28,233 bases of DNA from Pigoraptor chileana (taxonomy: Eukaryota > Opisthokonta > Filasterea): NCBI GenBank assembly GCA_943704495.1, contig CALSCR010002071.1:1-28233 (forward strand), in the 5' to 3' direction. The translations under genes were made by a program, and so were the position numbers. The notes beneath the pieces are model-generated. The model was not told the DNA's origin. It made no database searches and was given only the letters and a program-made list of their open reading frames with translations. Positions 1 through 11,726 of this stretch are shown here, one piece after another. Position 1 is the stretch's first letter. Each line of letters begins with the position of its first letter.

Positions 1-65
1 CCCCCTCTCCCTCCTCTCCCCCAAGACGACACACGCAGTTGAACTTCCATCGCACACAACCGCAC

Positions 66-744
66 CTTAAATGCTCATCCGCCGCCCGCGCCTTCGACTT
101 AAACAGCTCCAATTCCCTCTTGGTCTCGGCATCGCCGCTCCCAGCACTAATGACTTGATCGAGATCTTCTTGGGCCGACTTCAACGACGAGGCGAGGTCA
201 GCTCCCTTGGCCTGCTCCATAGCCAGCGCACGCACAGCTTCCTCCTTCTCCCTTATCGCCGCGCCTGCGCGCTGTTCTTGCAGCGCACGCTGTCGGTCCG
301 CTTCTTCGCATCTTTGCTTAAGTGCAGCAATCTTCTGCTTCCCATCTTCCACATCTTTCTTTAGAATCCCCACAAGCACTTCTTGCTGTTCAAGGCGCGT
401 CTGTAAGTACTCGAGCTTATCGGATGCAACGCCGCTTTCGCCAGGCGACAATGGATCACTACAAATAGGGCTGTGCTGTTGTCTCAAATGCATGAGTTTC
501 GTCATACTGCTAGACAGCGGCGGTGTTGAGGAACGAGTTGCATCAACAGCACTGGACTGTGCAGCAGCGCGCGTAACAGCGGGGCGTGGAGAGGCGGGAG
601 CGCTTCCATTTCCAGTGAGTGCAGACGACGAAGCAGTGTTGATTGCCGGGAGGGCGTTGCTAGAGTCGGTCTGTGTCGTAAACGGGGATTTGTTAATCGA
701 ATGCGATGCAGAGGGGAAATAAGAGTCATCAAGTCCGCCAAGTC
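66..744 (-). CDS. Coiled-coil protein, partial (internal exon, gene truncated at left edge)
   Basis: I do not recognise the family. The minus strand is open for about 226 codons from 744 to 66. The first half is a Ser/Thr/Pro/Ala-rich low-complexity stretch. From about base 415 downward it becomes a charged heptad-type coiled coil that starts near DKLEYLQTRLEQQ and continues with many E/K/R/Q and regular leucines. The exon appears to end at 66 in phase 2, where AAG is followed by GTGCGG, a donor form used by other genes here. Its start is taken as 744, after a TCAG acceptor closing a possible 77-bp intron (821-745, GTATGT to TCAG). Upstream of that, one frame reads on naturally (SGLYDGASQASQWR), but no start codon was found. 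An alternative is that no intron exists and the frame continues unspliced to about 1083. A scaffold or cytoskeletal protein is plausible but unproven. Confidence 0.5.
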
Positions 745-1684
745 CTGACCGACACAATATCAATGCAGCCTCCATATCAACAGTTGTACCAAACACAGAA
801 TTCACGTGCCACGTCACATACCTCGCCATTGACTCGCTTGCGAAGCGCCATCGTACAAGCCTGATGAAGTAAGATCGCCGCTCACATGAGCGAATCCATT
901 TCCCTTTCACATGGGTGTGGTGTGCTTTGGAAACTGCTGCATGCCTTCTCACTGAATAAGAAGGTCGGTCCACGACACGTAAAGACAGAAGTGCGCGATA
1001 CAATGCCAACGAACAATGCGTTCCGTTATTATATGGAAGGATTTCTGTGAAAGGGACTTGCACGGAGAGCGGCCTGTATATGTAATTCTTATGAGAGAGA
1101 ATGGTTAGACAATCACTTCAACTCTTCATCTCCGTCCACACTTAGACTGAAGGCGCTGATCCGACTGATTCAGGTCACTATGGTTGCGACCATAACAGTA
1201 TGGACTCTAAATTCACAGCCGAAGACATTAAAGTCAGAATACCGAGTAAATAAGGAAAATATTTAGACTTTGGTCACATTATTTTGGTGGACAAAGCACG
1301 AGCCGTGATTGGTGCGAATGTTACGCCTCGGTGATTTGTTACCGCACTCAACAGTCACCCCAAGAGGTGAAGCACACACACACACCCGCACGCACACGCA
1401 CACACACACACACACACATGTATATATAATCTCTCAACAATGCAAAACGTCAAGCCGCTCAGTACTAATTTTTAGGTGCACTAATTTACAGATGCGCTGT
1501 GAAAACTCCTCACCAATATCAATAACAGTTGCTAGACGAGCTGCAACTCTATATCCGTGACATAAAAGAGATTCCAAACAATATCACCTTAAAATTTTCC
1601 AAGCTTTCAATTTACAGTACACGCACACACGCACGCACGCACACACACGCACAACGCACAACACACAACACACAACACACATGA
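745..1684. other. Region between the coiled-coil gene and the TSC2 stop; 5' part of left gene unresolved
   Basis: This 940-bp stretch must hold the missing 5' exon(s) and promoter of the left-hand minus-strand gene, plus the 3' UTR of TSC2. A good acceptor (branch-like CTAAC, pyrimidines, then TACAG) lies near 1084-1086 on the minus strand. A possible first exon begins MSSAVNLESILLW at about 1228, but I could not join it in phase. CA-rich microsatellites occupy about 1375-1418 and 1619-1680. No other coding signal is seen. Confidence 0.4.
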
Positions 1685-4600
1685 TCACACGGCAAAGTCA
1701 GTGAAGTCTGCGGGGCATATGGGCTCCAATGCACCGCCGCCGCCACTGCCGCCGCCCAACACACCTTGGGCACCCGCCGGTGCGGCCGCGGCTGAGCTCG
1801 ATCCTTTACCGTCAGATGCAGTCTCACACAGCCTCGTTTTCATACGCTTTATCTGGCGGAGGCGCTCTTTCCAGTTTGTCGAGTGCTCTGATTGCGACTG
1901 ACCGGCTTGGTACACCTGGGAGGCCATCTACTCAACCGAAACCATGACAGTTGGGACAAAGTGAGACAAAGTGGTGACACAAAGGTCATGTGAAGAAATG
2001 TAAATTACAACTAGCAAAAGAACAAAGACGAAGATTAGGCACATGTACTGAAATATGTCTGAGTGCACGGTATGGTACCCACATTCGCTTGAAGAGAAAG
2101 CTGGCGGACGTATTCGCCGACGCACTCGTTTGTAATGACGACCGGCTCAGAGAACGGCACAAATTCGCTCATAGCTGCGTATGTGTAGATGTACATGTGC
2201 ATATGTGTCGGTTGATTGTGGAAAATGAGGGAAGGATACAAGCAATTCAGGTGTGATCAACACAACACATATGTGTGTCTGGGGTTATGTGCGTGAGTGA
2301 GAATATAAATACCCACCGTCTCGCGTCTTGACATGGACTTCATTCAAGTGGTCGTCGACAGGACGAACAACAATTTCGACAAAGTTGAATTGGCCCTGCG
2401 ATGCGGGCAGGACAAACAAAGCCACACAGACGATCCAAAACAACCAAACAAACATTTGGTAAATAATGGGTGCGTGCATGCACATCAACACGGGCAAAAG
2501 TTGCAAAGAATGTTTGGGACGAGACAAAAGTCACCACACAAAAGAGTGCGAATTTGACGTGGTTTACGAATGCAGTTGGGGGACATTGCGATACATGTAG
2601 GATTCGAGTCAGTGTCATGGGCGCTATCTGTGTCCATGAATGTGGGGAACGTGGGGGAAGAGAGGGGAGGGAGATACCCCACCTTCACAGTGCCAAAAGC
2701 GTAGTTGCGGCCAGAATTGTCGTAAACGATCGTAACATAGTCGTTTCCAATGTGCAGCTTTTTGTTGTTGCGGCTGACGTCAGACTCTCTGTTTGGCATC
2801 ATCGTGGCGACATGAAACACGACTGCAAAGTAAAAGGAATGAGTGAGCGAGTGAAGAGCAACCGCCTTTTGCCGAAGCTCATCGATTCTAATGCACACAC
2901 GCACAGAGAGAAAAAAGAAAAAAGGAAAGAAAAACAGAGAAAAAGAGAGAGCCACAGCGAGGCGCACTCATACAGTCCGTCCCCCCCCCCCCTCTCTCAC
3001 ACAGAGACACACCCACCCACACATGCACACATCTATCACATACCCTGCGTCGTGTCGTCCCCCCAAGTGAAAGCGAACTCGCCGTCACTGTCTTCGGACC
3101 GGTCGAGGCCTCCCGTGTACACGTCACTGCCCTTCAGCCGGAGCAGCTTGCCCATTCCTTGCAGCATGGACAAGTATCGCAGTGTGCCCCCATCGTTCGA
3201 CAAAATTGCAGTCTCGTGAGTCTGCCCAGGCCCAACGTAAATCACACCGACCTGCACGCACAAAGATGTAGGATGCAAGTCAGTGTCTTAGGCGATATGC
3301 CCATCCACACACAAAAATTGAAAGAGATAGCAAGAGCAACTATAAGCATTTGTGTTCTCCGGTGGGAGTTAGTTTGGCCGGACCACAAGTACATGTCGAC
3401 TATGGAAGAAGTGAAAACAAAAGAGAAGCCAAAATAAAACAACACGAACCAACAAACACACAGAATTCCAAATTTAAGCTTAATAACAAATTTCAAGACA
3501 ACACAAAGAAGCAATATTCAATATGCACACCTTGTGCGTTTCATAGGCGGGAAGGCGATCCAGCACATTGATGGCGCGGTCAGACCCCTCCCCTCGCTTG
3601 AGTAACAGGGGCCGTTCACTGACGCCGGCAAAGTGCGCGACCTGCAGGAGCACATACGACGGGTACAGAGAATACGGCACCGAAGACGGAAAGGCGCTCG
3701 CCGCTGCACCGACTCCCGTGGCCGCAAGTACTGCATGGGCGACGGACGACACAGGTGGTTGATTGGATGCGGATGCACTGCCCGCCGCCACTTGCGGAGG
3801 GACAGAAACACCAGACGACAACTGTGCAGTCGGCGTGGGCACTGCAGTTGCAGTGTGCGTGGGTGCCGCGGCAGACGTAGTGTCAAAGAGGCCAGCCGGC
3901 CCACCCCACGTGATGTCCCTGCGCGAGAACCGACGCGCGGGACTGCTCGCGGGAGAGTCACGCGACCTGCCCATGTGCGGGGATTCCGACGGCGACATTG
4001 CGCCGGGCGACTTGAACGTTGACTCCGGGCGGTTTACCACGTGCCCCTGGACCACGTGACCGTGTGCCGCCGCCGCCGCCGCCGACTGCTGCGTCTGCAT
4101 CTGCGTCACGTGAGCGGCGACTCCTGTGGGAAGTGCAACGTGACTGCCAGGCAGGGGGTCTGTCGGCCAGATGCTCAGTGGCGCATCCGTCACGTGATGT
4201 GGCCGTCCATCTGACGGGCGATCGGAAGTAGCTGCCCCAGCCTCTTTCCTCGGCGTGAGCACATCGCCGGCGTCGAGAACGAACGAATCGAGGCCAGCAT
4301 CCCACTGTTGTGCAGCGCGTGCAACGGCCACAGCACCCTCGTCGATGAAGGGCTTCGAAGGTGTCGCGGGCGCAAAGAACTCTGGCGGGCCACGTGAGCT
4401 TCCCTTGCGCTCGCGCTTTGAGGCGCCTGAGGTGGCGTCGTCAGCGGGGTCGTCCTCGTAGGACAGCAACGGCGCGTATGTCAGTGGTGACGTCCCGATG
4501 ACGGCGAGGGACGGCGAGGGCGGCGAGTCAAACATTCCCATGTCGTCATCCCTCCGCCCAGAGTGTCCGGATGCACCGCCCCCCATTCCAGGCGACGAAG

Positions 4601-7600
4601 CGTCCGAGAAGGCAATCGCAGAAGTGCGCGTGCCTTTTCCATCGAGAAACTCGGCGTCCCGTGCGGGGCTCGAGAGCAGCTCAATGATGCCGACGCCCTC
4701 GTGCCGCGGGGGCGTGCAATCCGGCATCGACTCGTGGCCCATGGCCGACAGCAGGGACGCTGGCCCTGCAACAGATATCTCGCGACTTAGCTTGGAGCGC
4801 GGGCGCCGCAGCTCGGTGGAGAGCACAGCCACTCCGGATGCCGTGGCGAGGGAGCCGTCAGCAAAGTCAGCGGGATTGTTGGTGCCGCCGCTGTGCGCAG
4901 TTGACGTCGCGCCTCCTTGCATGACGTCAATGGCCGCAGAGGAGGTCATGTCGACGGTTGCCGCCATCCGCGCTGCTTCTCCAGATGAAGTGCGACGGGC
5001 GTCACCGCGGAGATCGACCATCTGTTGTTGCTGCGGTTGCGATATTTTACGCACCGCCGCTTTTCCGTCCGATTCCTCCGACGGCGACGCACGTGACCCG
5101 CCGCCGGTGTCCGACGTAAGGTGGGCTTGGATGGGGGCGTGATGCACGTTACCTGGAGGCTCGACGTTCATTCCATCGTCCAGAGGCAGCGCATTCGCAC
5201 CAAACGACGCCGAATGAGCGCCCAATGCCACGTGCGCCGATGCAGGGGTCGTCCCGTGCGCCGTTACCGAGTGATGTGCCAATTGCGATGCGAGCACTAT
5301 TGCGGACGGCATTCCATATTTTGCAACTGCGACAGAGTCTGCCACCGGTCCCACGCGCGGGGACGGACCGGCCGATCGCGTCCAGAACTTCTCCTTGTCC
5401 GGAAAGTGCGGAAGCTGCTGCTGCGTGGACGCGGGGCTTGTCGACTGTTCGGGCTCACCGCCAAATCCCACCTCCGCAAGCATTGCGCCAAGGGGCGACT
5501 GGAAGAGATCGTCTCCCTCGGCGTACTGCTTGTTCTGAGGCCGCAGAATGAACGACGCAACGCCCGTTGACCGCCGCACGACGACCTCTGCCCACCCCGC
5601 CGGTGACGTGCGAATTGTCACGACTCCCGAGCCGACTATCCATGTCTGGGAGACAGAGTGTCGGAGTAGGACGTCTGCAATCGGAGACTTTTCGGGGGTG
5701 CTGGCGCAGTTACCGTAAGCATGTCTGGACAGAAGGTCCACACAGACTTCGGTGTCCTCGTCCAGTTCCCGGGTGGGCGAGTGGGGCTCCTTCTGTTGTA
5801 CAAGACCCTTCACAATATATCGAGCATACTTTCGGCGGTCTTGCAGCCGGCACTGCATAAACCACACGGTAATCACCTGCATGTGTGTGCGTGTGCGTAT
5901 GTGTGTATCGTGCGTGGGAGTACATGTTGTATGTGAGGAAGAGACAGGAAATGTTGTATGTGCGGAAGAGACAGGAATGCGTTATTCAAATGAAGCGAGC
6001 CAACACTGGTCATGCAGATTACATGCACCAACCACAAAACAACAACAAACACCAAAAACAGCACGCTCAATACACACTCCCACACACCCACACCCACCTG
6101 GAGCGCCAGTGCCGACAGTTGCGGTGGCGCCTTGACGGGGCGGTCTGCCGACACAAACTGAAGCGCAATTCCAAAGGGAAGCATGTTGTACTTGTCATCC
6201 GACACGTGGTTTCCGTGCAGGACAGGCGTGCGCACAACGGACAGCAGGAAACCAAGCACAGACAGCCCCGCGCGAGATGGTATTGTTGACCGCATCAACC
6301 TCTCCAACACGTCCCTCAGGCGGCGTCGCATGGCCGCACGCAGGTCGCACGCACACACCACAAGACCGTGTGCAGATACGCGCGCCACGTCGTCTGACTT
6401 TGACGTAAGGCCAGAGTCCAGACACATGATTATGTCCTCGTGGAGCCGACTGGTGAGCCTGTCCTTGTATGCGACGAGTCCCGTCAGCAGGCGTGCCGCG
6501 TGCACGTGCAGTTCACTGCGGAGTTTACCAACAGGCGCGTTTGTTACAGTGTCCGCGAGCGTCCCGGACGACACTTTAGAGGTGAGCGTCGTCGCGAGGG
6601 CGGACAGCTGCTTCTGCGGAACAAGCACAAAGAGCCGACTGCACAGCAGCATCGACGACAATTCCCGCAGAACGAGCGCGTAAATGTCCCAGTCGGTCTC
6701 CTTCCTCAGGCACTCCACCGCAACGGCAAGCACATCCTCCATGGCGAGTGTGGCGTCGTTGCCGCCATCCATGCCATCCATTCCGTCAGCCGTCGCACCC
6801 GACCCGGCGCCATCCACGCCTTCCCCACCCACGGACAGTGCATGCCCTCCGCCGGCCCCGGCCCCGGCAACTTGCGCACTTGCACCCGCAGATGACGGTG
6901 GAACGTAAGGTTCTGACGACGATGACGTCCTCTTGAAAGCCTTGTCCTTGGACCCAGTCCACGAGGCGCGCCCGGCCATCAAGTGGGGACTGACAATCGG
7001 CTCGACATTGCTCGTGTCAGAGGGCACGCAAACCTGCCCATCTGCATGAGCGCGGATGCCAAGAAGAAACGTAAACAGCGCCATCCGTATTCGAGGAGAA
7101 AGCCATCGGGGGTGCTGCGCCGTCGCAGCGGCAGGCGGTGGCGACGCCTTGTCAGCACCGCTTCTGGAGTCTACGTTGGCTTTGAATCCGCTGGTACCAA
7201 AAAACCGCGACGAGCTGCCATCGGACAGCGGGCTGTAATGGTCGCGAAGTCCCTGTATGAGCAGATTGAAAGCAACGAGAGCCTGGGAAGTCGGCAGGTG
7301 CATCAGTTTCTTGCGAAACACGGCAACGAGCCCTGTGAACGCAGCCCACGCCGCAGTGTCGGTCTCCCGCTCTTCTCCCGCAACCGTATTGCCCTTTGTC
7401 CCGTCACCGGCGACGGATCCATCCGACACACTGGCGCCGTCCTTTGTGGTCAGCGTAGCAGACTGGCCTCCCGCCGCGCCCACGGACGAAGCGTCGTCAG
7501 CCACGTGGACACCGGAGGGCGTCGGCGGTTGCAGGGGGAGGGGCGCCGGGAATGCAGCCTTATGAATGAGGTGCATGACCGGGACGTAGTGTCTGGACGA

Positions 7601-8189
7601 GCAGTCCGGAGCAATATCGACGAGAAGTTCAATGCCCATCTGTCGCACGGCGGCATCGCGCTCGGAGGGCAGATTCTCGAGATAATCCGGGATAACTTCC
7701 GATAAAAGCTCATCGAGGTATGTGTGTCGCGCCTTTGAAAAAACGGAGGAGAGCACACTGAGTGCCTTGAGACGCACGTGACGGCGCCCTTCCTTCTTGA
7801 GATAGACGTCGAGGAAGGAACGAATGTTGGACAGCCACGCCTCGGTCGCCGGATGCAGCTGGTTTGCCTTGTAGTTGAGCAGGAGAATCACCGAGGACTC
7901 CGGACGGCGGTGCTTGTAGGACTCGAGAAGATCAAACAACCGGCGCGACGGGCCGTTGTACTTCTGCTGAACGTAAAAGTCCTCGATTGTCTCGACTACT
8001 TTGTCCATCACGTGCAGAAGCGACGTTGTCTATTGGCGGGGAGGTTGGAGTGGGTGTATTTATGCGGATGTTAGTGCATCATCGTTCGCTTGAATAAAAG
8101 AGGGCAGACGACGTTCCTCCCACCGCTGCCACACACGCACACGCGCACACACGCACACACGCACAAAAACGCACACAATAAAGACACAA

Positions 8190-8224
<35 letters not shown>

Positions 8225-9958
8225 AACACACACACACACACAAACCTGTGCGGAATTGTCCTCGAGGGCAGATCGAGGCAGGCACGTGCGCACCGACTCA
8301 AGCACATCCATGATGAGGTCCCAGTGCGGACACGGAAGGTCCATTCCAAACTTCTTAACAAGACGCGACAATGACAGGGCAACCTCATATGCCACAATCT
8401 GCTGCTGCGAAGCGAGCGCTCGCAAGAACGACGGGAGCACAGACAGCACGGGCTGTTTGAGGTTCGGGATGCGTTGTGCGCCCCACGTGGCCATCCCAAT
8501 ATAGAAAACGGCGCCTGGACAACAGAGAAAGACCAAAGCAAAATAAAATGCAGGGGACGGGGGGGATGTCAGGTCACTGCGGAACGACTGGTGCCCATGC
8601 GTGTGTTCGTTGGGGGTCTGGTACGGCAATCTGAGGATGTGCTGGATTATGACATCGATTCACTGTCGAAAACACGGAGGCATAGACAGCACGCACCCAC
8701 ACCCACCCCTCAACAATCCAACCGTGTCCTTGTTGTTCGGGTCCTCCAGAATGTCGCACATGGCGCGTATTGTCGTGTGTCCCATGGGCCCCTTCAGTAT
8801 GTTCTTCATTGTCTTCCAGCTACTTTCGCAAAATCGCTCAATGTTCAGAGTCCGACACAACACCGTAACGAGCGGCGACAGACACGCCGACGGAATGAAT
8901 CCGTATCGCACGACAACGTCAAGCATTTCCAGCCCGGCAATCACGTGCTCTCCGTCAGAAGACGAGCTGCACACGACGCAGGCATACCGGATGAGGCCAG
9001 CAACGCACTCGGGATCCAAAAACGCAAAGTTATAACGCACAATATTGCCGACCAGCGCAAGAAATTCCTTCACGTGACCATGCCGTGAGATGGGAGAGCG
9101 CCAGAGAAGAAGAAGCGGCCCCACCCGCCACTCGAAGCACGAGATATCGCGACCATTCAGAGTGAGCCTGGTGAGGAGACCGAGTTGCAGGCCGAGATCA
9201 GCATCACGGATGCGCTGCGATTCGATCGTCTCGAAGAAACGTGCACGCAGAAGACCCAATCGTTCGCATTGTGTGTCGGCGAGACAGGACATGAACTGGA
9301 ATATGGTCTGTTGGAAAAACAATGTTGCCATTGTGTGAGCTGTAGTTGAGGTCCGTCGCAGCGCGGCATTTATCGAAGCCACACTATACAATTCAATACA
9401 CAAGAGTTTAAGAGCGCGGATGCCGACTGAAGGCGTACTATACCAAATAGTCCACCGCCACACACACAGACGCACACACACAGCCACGAAAAAAACCCCA
9501 CATACCCATTAAACATACACATATACACAGAACATACACAAACATACAAAAACACACAATACCTGAGCGGCCTCCGGCGGGAGATCTTCCACCAGCAAGT
9601 CCTGCACAGCAGCCCACATCGGATACAGCTCGTCGCTTTCAAGGCGATACAAACCGACGACGTCGCAGAGGTCCTTTAGGATGCGCAGGCGGTTGGACAG
9701 CGGCATGGATGCATTCGCACGCAGTTCCGCCAGAACAGCACGGAAATCATTCTCTTCAAACGCACCCGCATTCGCCGCAGATGAAGTCGGCGTCTTGCTG
9801 CTTGCTCCTCCTCCAAAGAATCGGTGTCGAAGGCGCGATACTGCGCCGCGGAGTGGATCTTTTGGCGCGGACGTCGCGGTGGATGCCTGCCCACCGAGGG
9901 ATGAGCCAGAGGATGACCCACCACCCAAGCCCGGCGCAAGTGATCCCTGGCGAGACAT
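1685..9958 (-). CDS. TSC2: Tuberin (TSC2) homologue, Rheb GTPase-activating protein; complete, 11 exons
   Basis: Tuberin pairs with hamartin and stimulates GTP hydrolysis by Rheb, restraining TORC1 at the lysosome. Exons: 9958-9563, 9426-9400, 9307-8707, 8514-8246, 8029-6098, 5876-3531, 3251-3044, 2822-2683, 2395-2317, 2174-2083, 1927-1685. All phases agree, giving 2110 aa (human tuberin is about 1800). Diagnostic segments in order: the N-terminal helical tuberin region ([39 protein letters not shown]); the conserved VWFMQCRL segment at the exon 6 start; [12 protein letters not shown] and GWAEVVVRR; a disordered insert of roughly 600 aa; then the Rap-GAP-type catalytic domain from about residue 1815 (LPAYETHK). 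The asparagine thumb is Asn of [13 protein letters not shown], about residue 1953. The C-terminus [14 protein letters not shown] ... DFTDF resembles animal tuberin. An RERKGS site near 4400-4420 fits the AKT consensus. The first Met of exon 1 is used as the start. Confidence 0.95.
2595..2639 (+). repeat. Dispersed short intronic element, copy 1
   Basis: Copy of a family of about 45-50 bp, lying in the TSC2 intron 2682-2396 and antisense to the gene. It begins ATGTAGGATTCGAGTCAGTG and runs through GGGCGCTATC. The 3' part is diverged from the other copies. It is followed by a GA-rich tract. Confidence 0.6.
3265..3308 (+). repeat. Dispersed short intronic element, copy 2
   Basis: Second copy, in the TSC2 intron 3530-3252, antisense to the gene. 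It begins ATGTAGGATGCAAGTCAGTG and includes AGGCGATATGCCC. A few bases are missing near the 3' end, where the GGACTCCACA end is shortened to TCCACA. An A/GA-rich tract follows. Confidence 0.6.
5924..5977. repeat. 27-bp tandem duplication in a TSC2 intron
   Basis: Two adjacent 27-bp units (5924-5950 and 5951-5977) starting ATGTTGTATGTG and ending AGACAGGAA. They differ at one base (A versus C). They lie in the TSC2 intron 6097-5877, near its acceptor end in transcript orientation. Confidence 0.9.
8139..8244. repeat. CA/GT microsatellite tract at a TSC2 donor
   Basis: Interrupted CA dinucleotide tract. On the transcript strand it is a GT tract that starts immediately after the exon 4 donor (CAG followed by GTTTGTGTG). 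It fills about half of the intron 8245-8030. Confidence 0.9.
9400..9426 (-). other. TSC2: 27-nt micro-exon of TSC2 (exon 2)
   Basis: Nine in-frame codons (SASALLNSC) between a TTCAG acceptor and a GTATTG donor; exon 1 uses the same donor hexamer. It is needed because exon 1 ends in phase 0 and reading on without a second intron meets a stop. The next exon starts after TTTTTCCAACAG and restores the ERLGLLRA tuberin segment. Moderately sure; a nearby alternative acceptor (CCAG before TTCATG) would shorten the next exon by four codons. Confidence 0.6.
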
Positions 9959-10304
9959 TTCCTCTTCGCAAATCGCAAAGCGATCGACTTGTCTGTCTGT
10001 GCGTGCGTATGTTTGACTACAACAGTGGTTGTGGTCCCGTCACGAAGGGGAACGCCTATCGCAAGGTCGCCATCGCAAGGGCGAACGGGGCGACGTTTAG
10101 AAAACGCCGCACACAACGAGAGTATGCAGTGAGCAGGTTAAAGTCACTTTTTCAAAAGTCTGTGCCTATTTTTCGTTTAAAAGTGATTCGTTAAGAAGCA
10201 AAAGTGAAGTCTCCTCTGCAACTCAGGTCGGCTGCGTACACTCCGACGAACGACGATCACGTGACGTTCTCAATATCTACTTATCCGGTAGTAGACCACG
10301 TGAC
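9959..10304. promoter_or_regulatory. TSC2 5' UTR and promoter region
   Basis: No convincing coding sequence. It lies upstream of the TSC2 start codon (minus strand) and, on the plus strand, upstream of the broken helix-turn-helix reading frame, so it may be a shared divergent promoter. It contains the CACGTGAC boxes listed separately. No TATA box was evident. Confidence 0.45.
10258..10304. promoter_or_regulatory. Pair of CACGTGAC (E-box/CLEAR-like) sites
   Basis: CACGTGAC occurs at 10258-10265 and again at 10297-10304, 39 bp apart, about 300 bp upstream of the TSC2 start codon. The octamer is the core of the bHLH-Zip E-box and of the CLEAR element (GTCACGTGAC) bound by TFEB/MITF-type factors in animals. 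Binding is inference: the hexamer CACGTG is common throughout this window, including in exons. Confidence 0.35.
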
Positions 10305-11201
10305 TCGCACGGAAATTCAGTGTCTGGACAAACGGGCCCATTCACCGCCTCAGGTTCGTTGCCGGCTACCTCATCAACACGGGTACTACAGCACCAGGGA
10401 CAAGTCCGCCACTGCTACTGATCCGGAGCGAACGTTTTAGCCGTGAAGCACGGGCCCATCGGCCATTCAGCCCAGATTTTTCACTTGTTGTAATCATCTG
10501 ACAGCAGCCTCCGGACTGGTCATAACCTATCTGACTCAGTGCGAACGCCACCGGGCCAGTCAGTGGCGGAACTACAGCCGGATCGCAGCTGAGCGTAAGA
10601 ATGGAGACAGGAGCTGGCGCCACGGCGGGGGAAAGAGGCGTTCTTGTATGCGTAGAGTTAGACAGAAGTGTGCCGAAACGCCCACAACAACTTGCCGCCG
10701 AACCGGGCGAGAGTGTTGGAAAGAGGCCGCCGAAATCGCAAAGGAGCATGGCCTGAACTCTCTTCGTCGTGCGCTCAAAAACCGCGCACTCTCGGAAGAT
10801 GAGATTTGCACAATCATTCGAATCGGATCGTATTGCATTGGGGAAAAGCGTCTTGCTCGCGGGCAAGGGCAGTACGCACGCGGCGTGTCGTTCAACAGCT
10901 TTCGAGCGAGTCGGCGCTTGAGCGAGCTGCACGTTATGCAGGTGTTTCTGAAACCACAATTCGCCGGCTCTTCGACGAGTCCATTAGAGCGGGTGGCGTC
11001 CTTCCTCAGGCCAAAGTGCGCAAGGGACAGGGGCCGAGTGTGGCTGCAGAGGATGTCATACAATCATCGCTTCCGATGAAGCCATTGAATTGCACACCGT
11101 CGCGGCCACAGTACTCTCCGAGTAGCACCGCCAACAATGGCAATAATACCATATCTCACTCTTGCCCAACGCTCTCAGATGATCTCGGTGCCTACTATTA
11201 A
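10305..11201 (+). pseudogene. Helix-turn-helix protein remnant in shifting reading frames
   Basis: The clearest segment (about 10880-11060) encodes ALERAARYAGVSETTIRRLF, a textbook helix-turn-helix as found in transposases and Psq/HTH DNA-binding proteins. A Ser/Asn-rich tail follows to a stop at 11199-11201. No Met precedes it in that frame. Protein-like sequence upstream lies in other frames: one around 10715-10875 (KEAAEIAKEHGL through ARGQGQYAR), another around 10541-10755 (METGAGATAGERG, Met at 10601, after a good CTGACTCAG acceptor), and a third at 10305-10500. The last switch needs a one-base slip near 10880, and no intron of credible size fits there. I read this as a decayed gene or transposase remnant; sequence error is possible. 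No DDE catalytic domain or terminal repeats were found. The opposite strand is also open, so strand choice rests on the HTH. Confidence 0.4.
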
Positions 11202-11726
11202 AAATCTCCACACTCGGACACTCTCTCAAGTCAATTAGTCAGACTCAACACACAACTGACCTGGCTGTTGAAGTCGGATGCACACTTAGGTTCATTTAGC
11301 CAATTGTATTGCAGTTGGCTTGACATTGAAACCAAAAATTCGACGCGAAAAAAATAAAAAGAAGAAAAATGAAACGATGAAGAGAGACAAAGCAATTGGG
11401 AGAAGCACACACAAACACACACACACACACACAGAATGACAAACCCCGTGCCGCTCAAAAACACAAAACAGAAAAAAAGACTATCACGCAATGGATGTGC
11501 AATTTATCACACACAGTGCCAAATAAAACCAAACCACGGCCGTACCGATTCCCAGAGCGCTTTCTCGTCCAACAGAAGCGCGGCAGAACACCAGCGATGG
11601 CCAAAAACAGAACAAATGAAACACGAAAAAACACACATGAACACACGACACACAGCAACGATTGTTGTTCGTCCGACAAGGTCGATAAGAAGGCGCCGAC
11701 GACGCTGCATCCATCGACACAGTTCC
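11202..11726. other. Intergenic, convergent 3' ends
   Basis: Between the end of the HTH remnant and the stop codon of the reductase-kinase gene. It is A-rich with a short CA run at about 11405-11432. No coding signal or RNA gene was recognised. It presumably holds the 3' UTR of the minus-strand gene. Confidence 0.5.

Noticed and set aside
8060-8629. Long Cys-Val repeat proteins predicted from GT tracts (also at 14102-14539 and 27261-27779)
   Set aside because: They are translations of microsatellites at intron ends, not proteins.
10366-10959. 197-codon minus-strand open frame opposite the HTH remnant
   Set aside because: Ser/Ala/Pro-rich shadow without recognisable domain; the opposite strand carries a clear helix-turn-helix.
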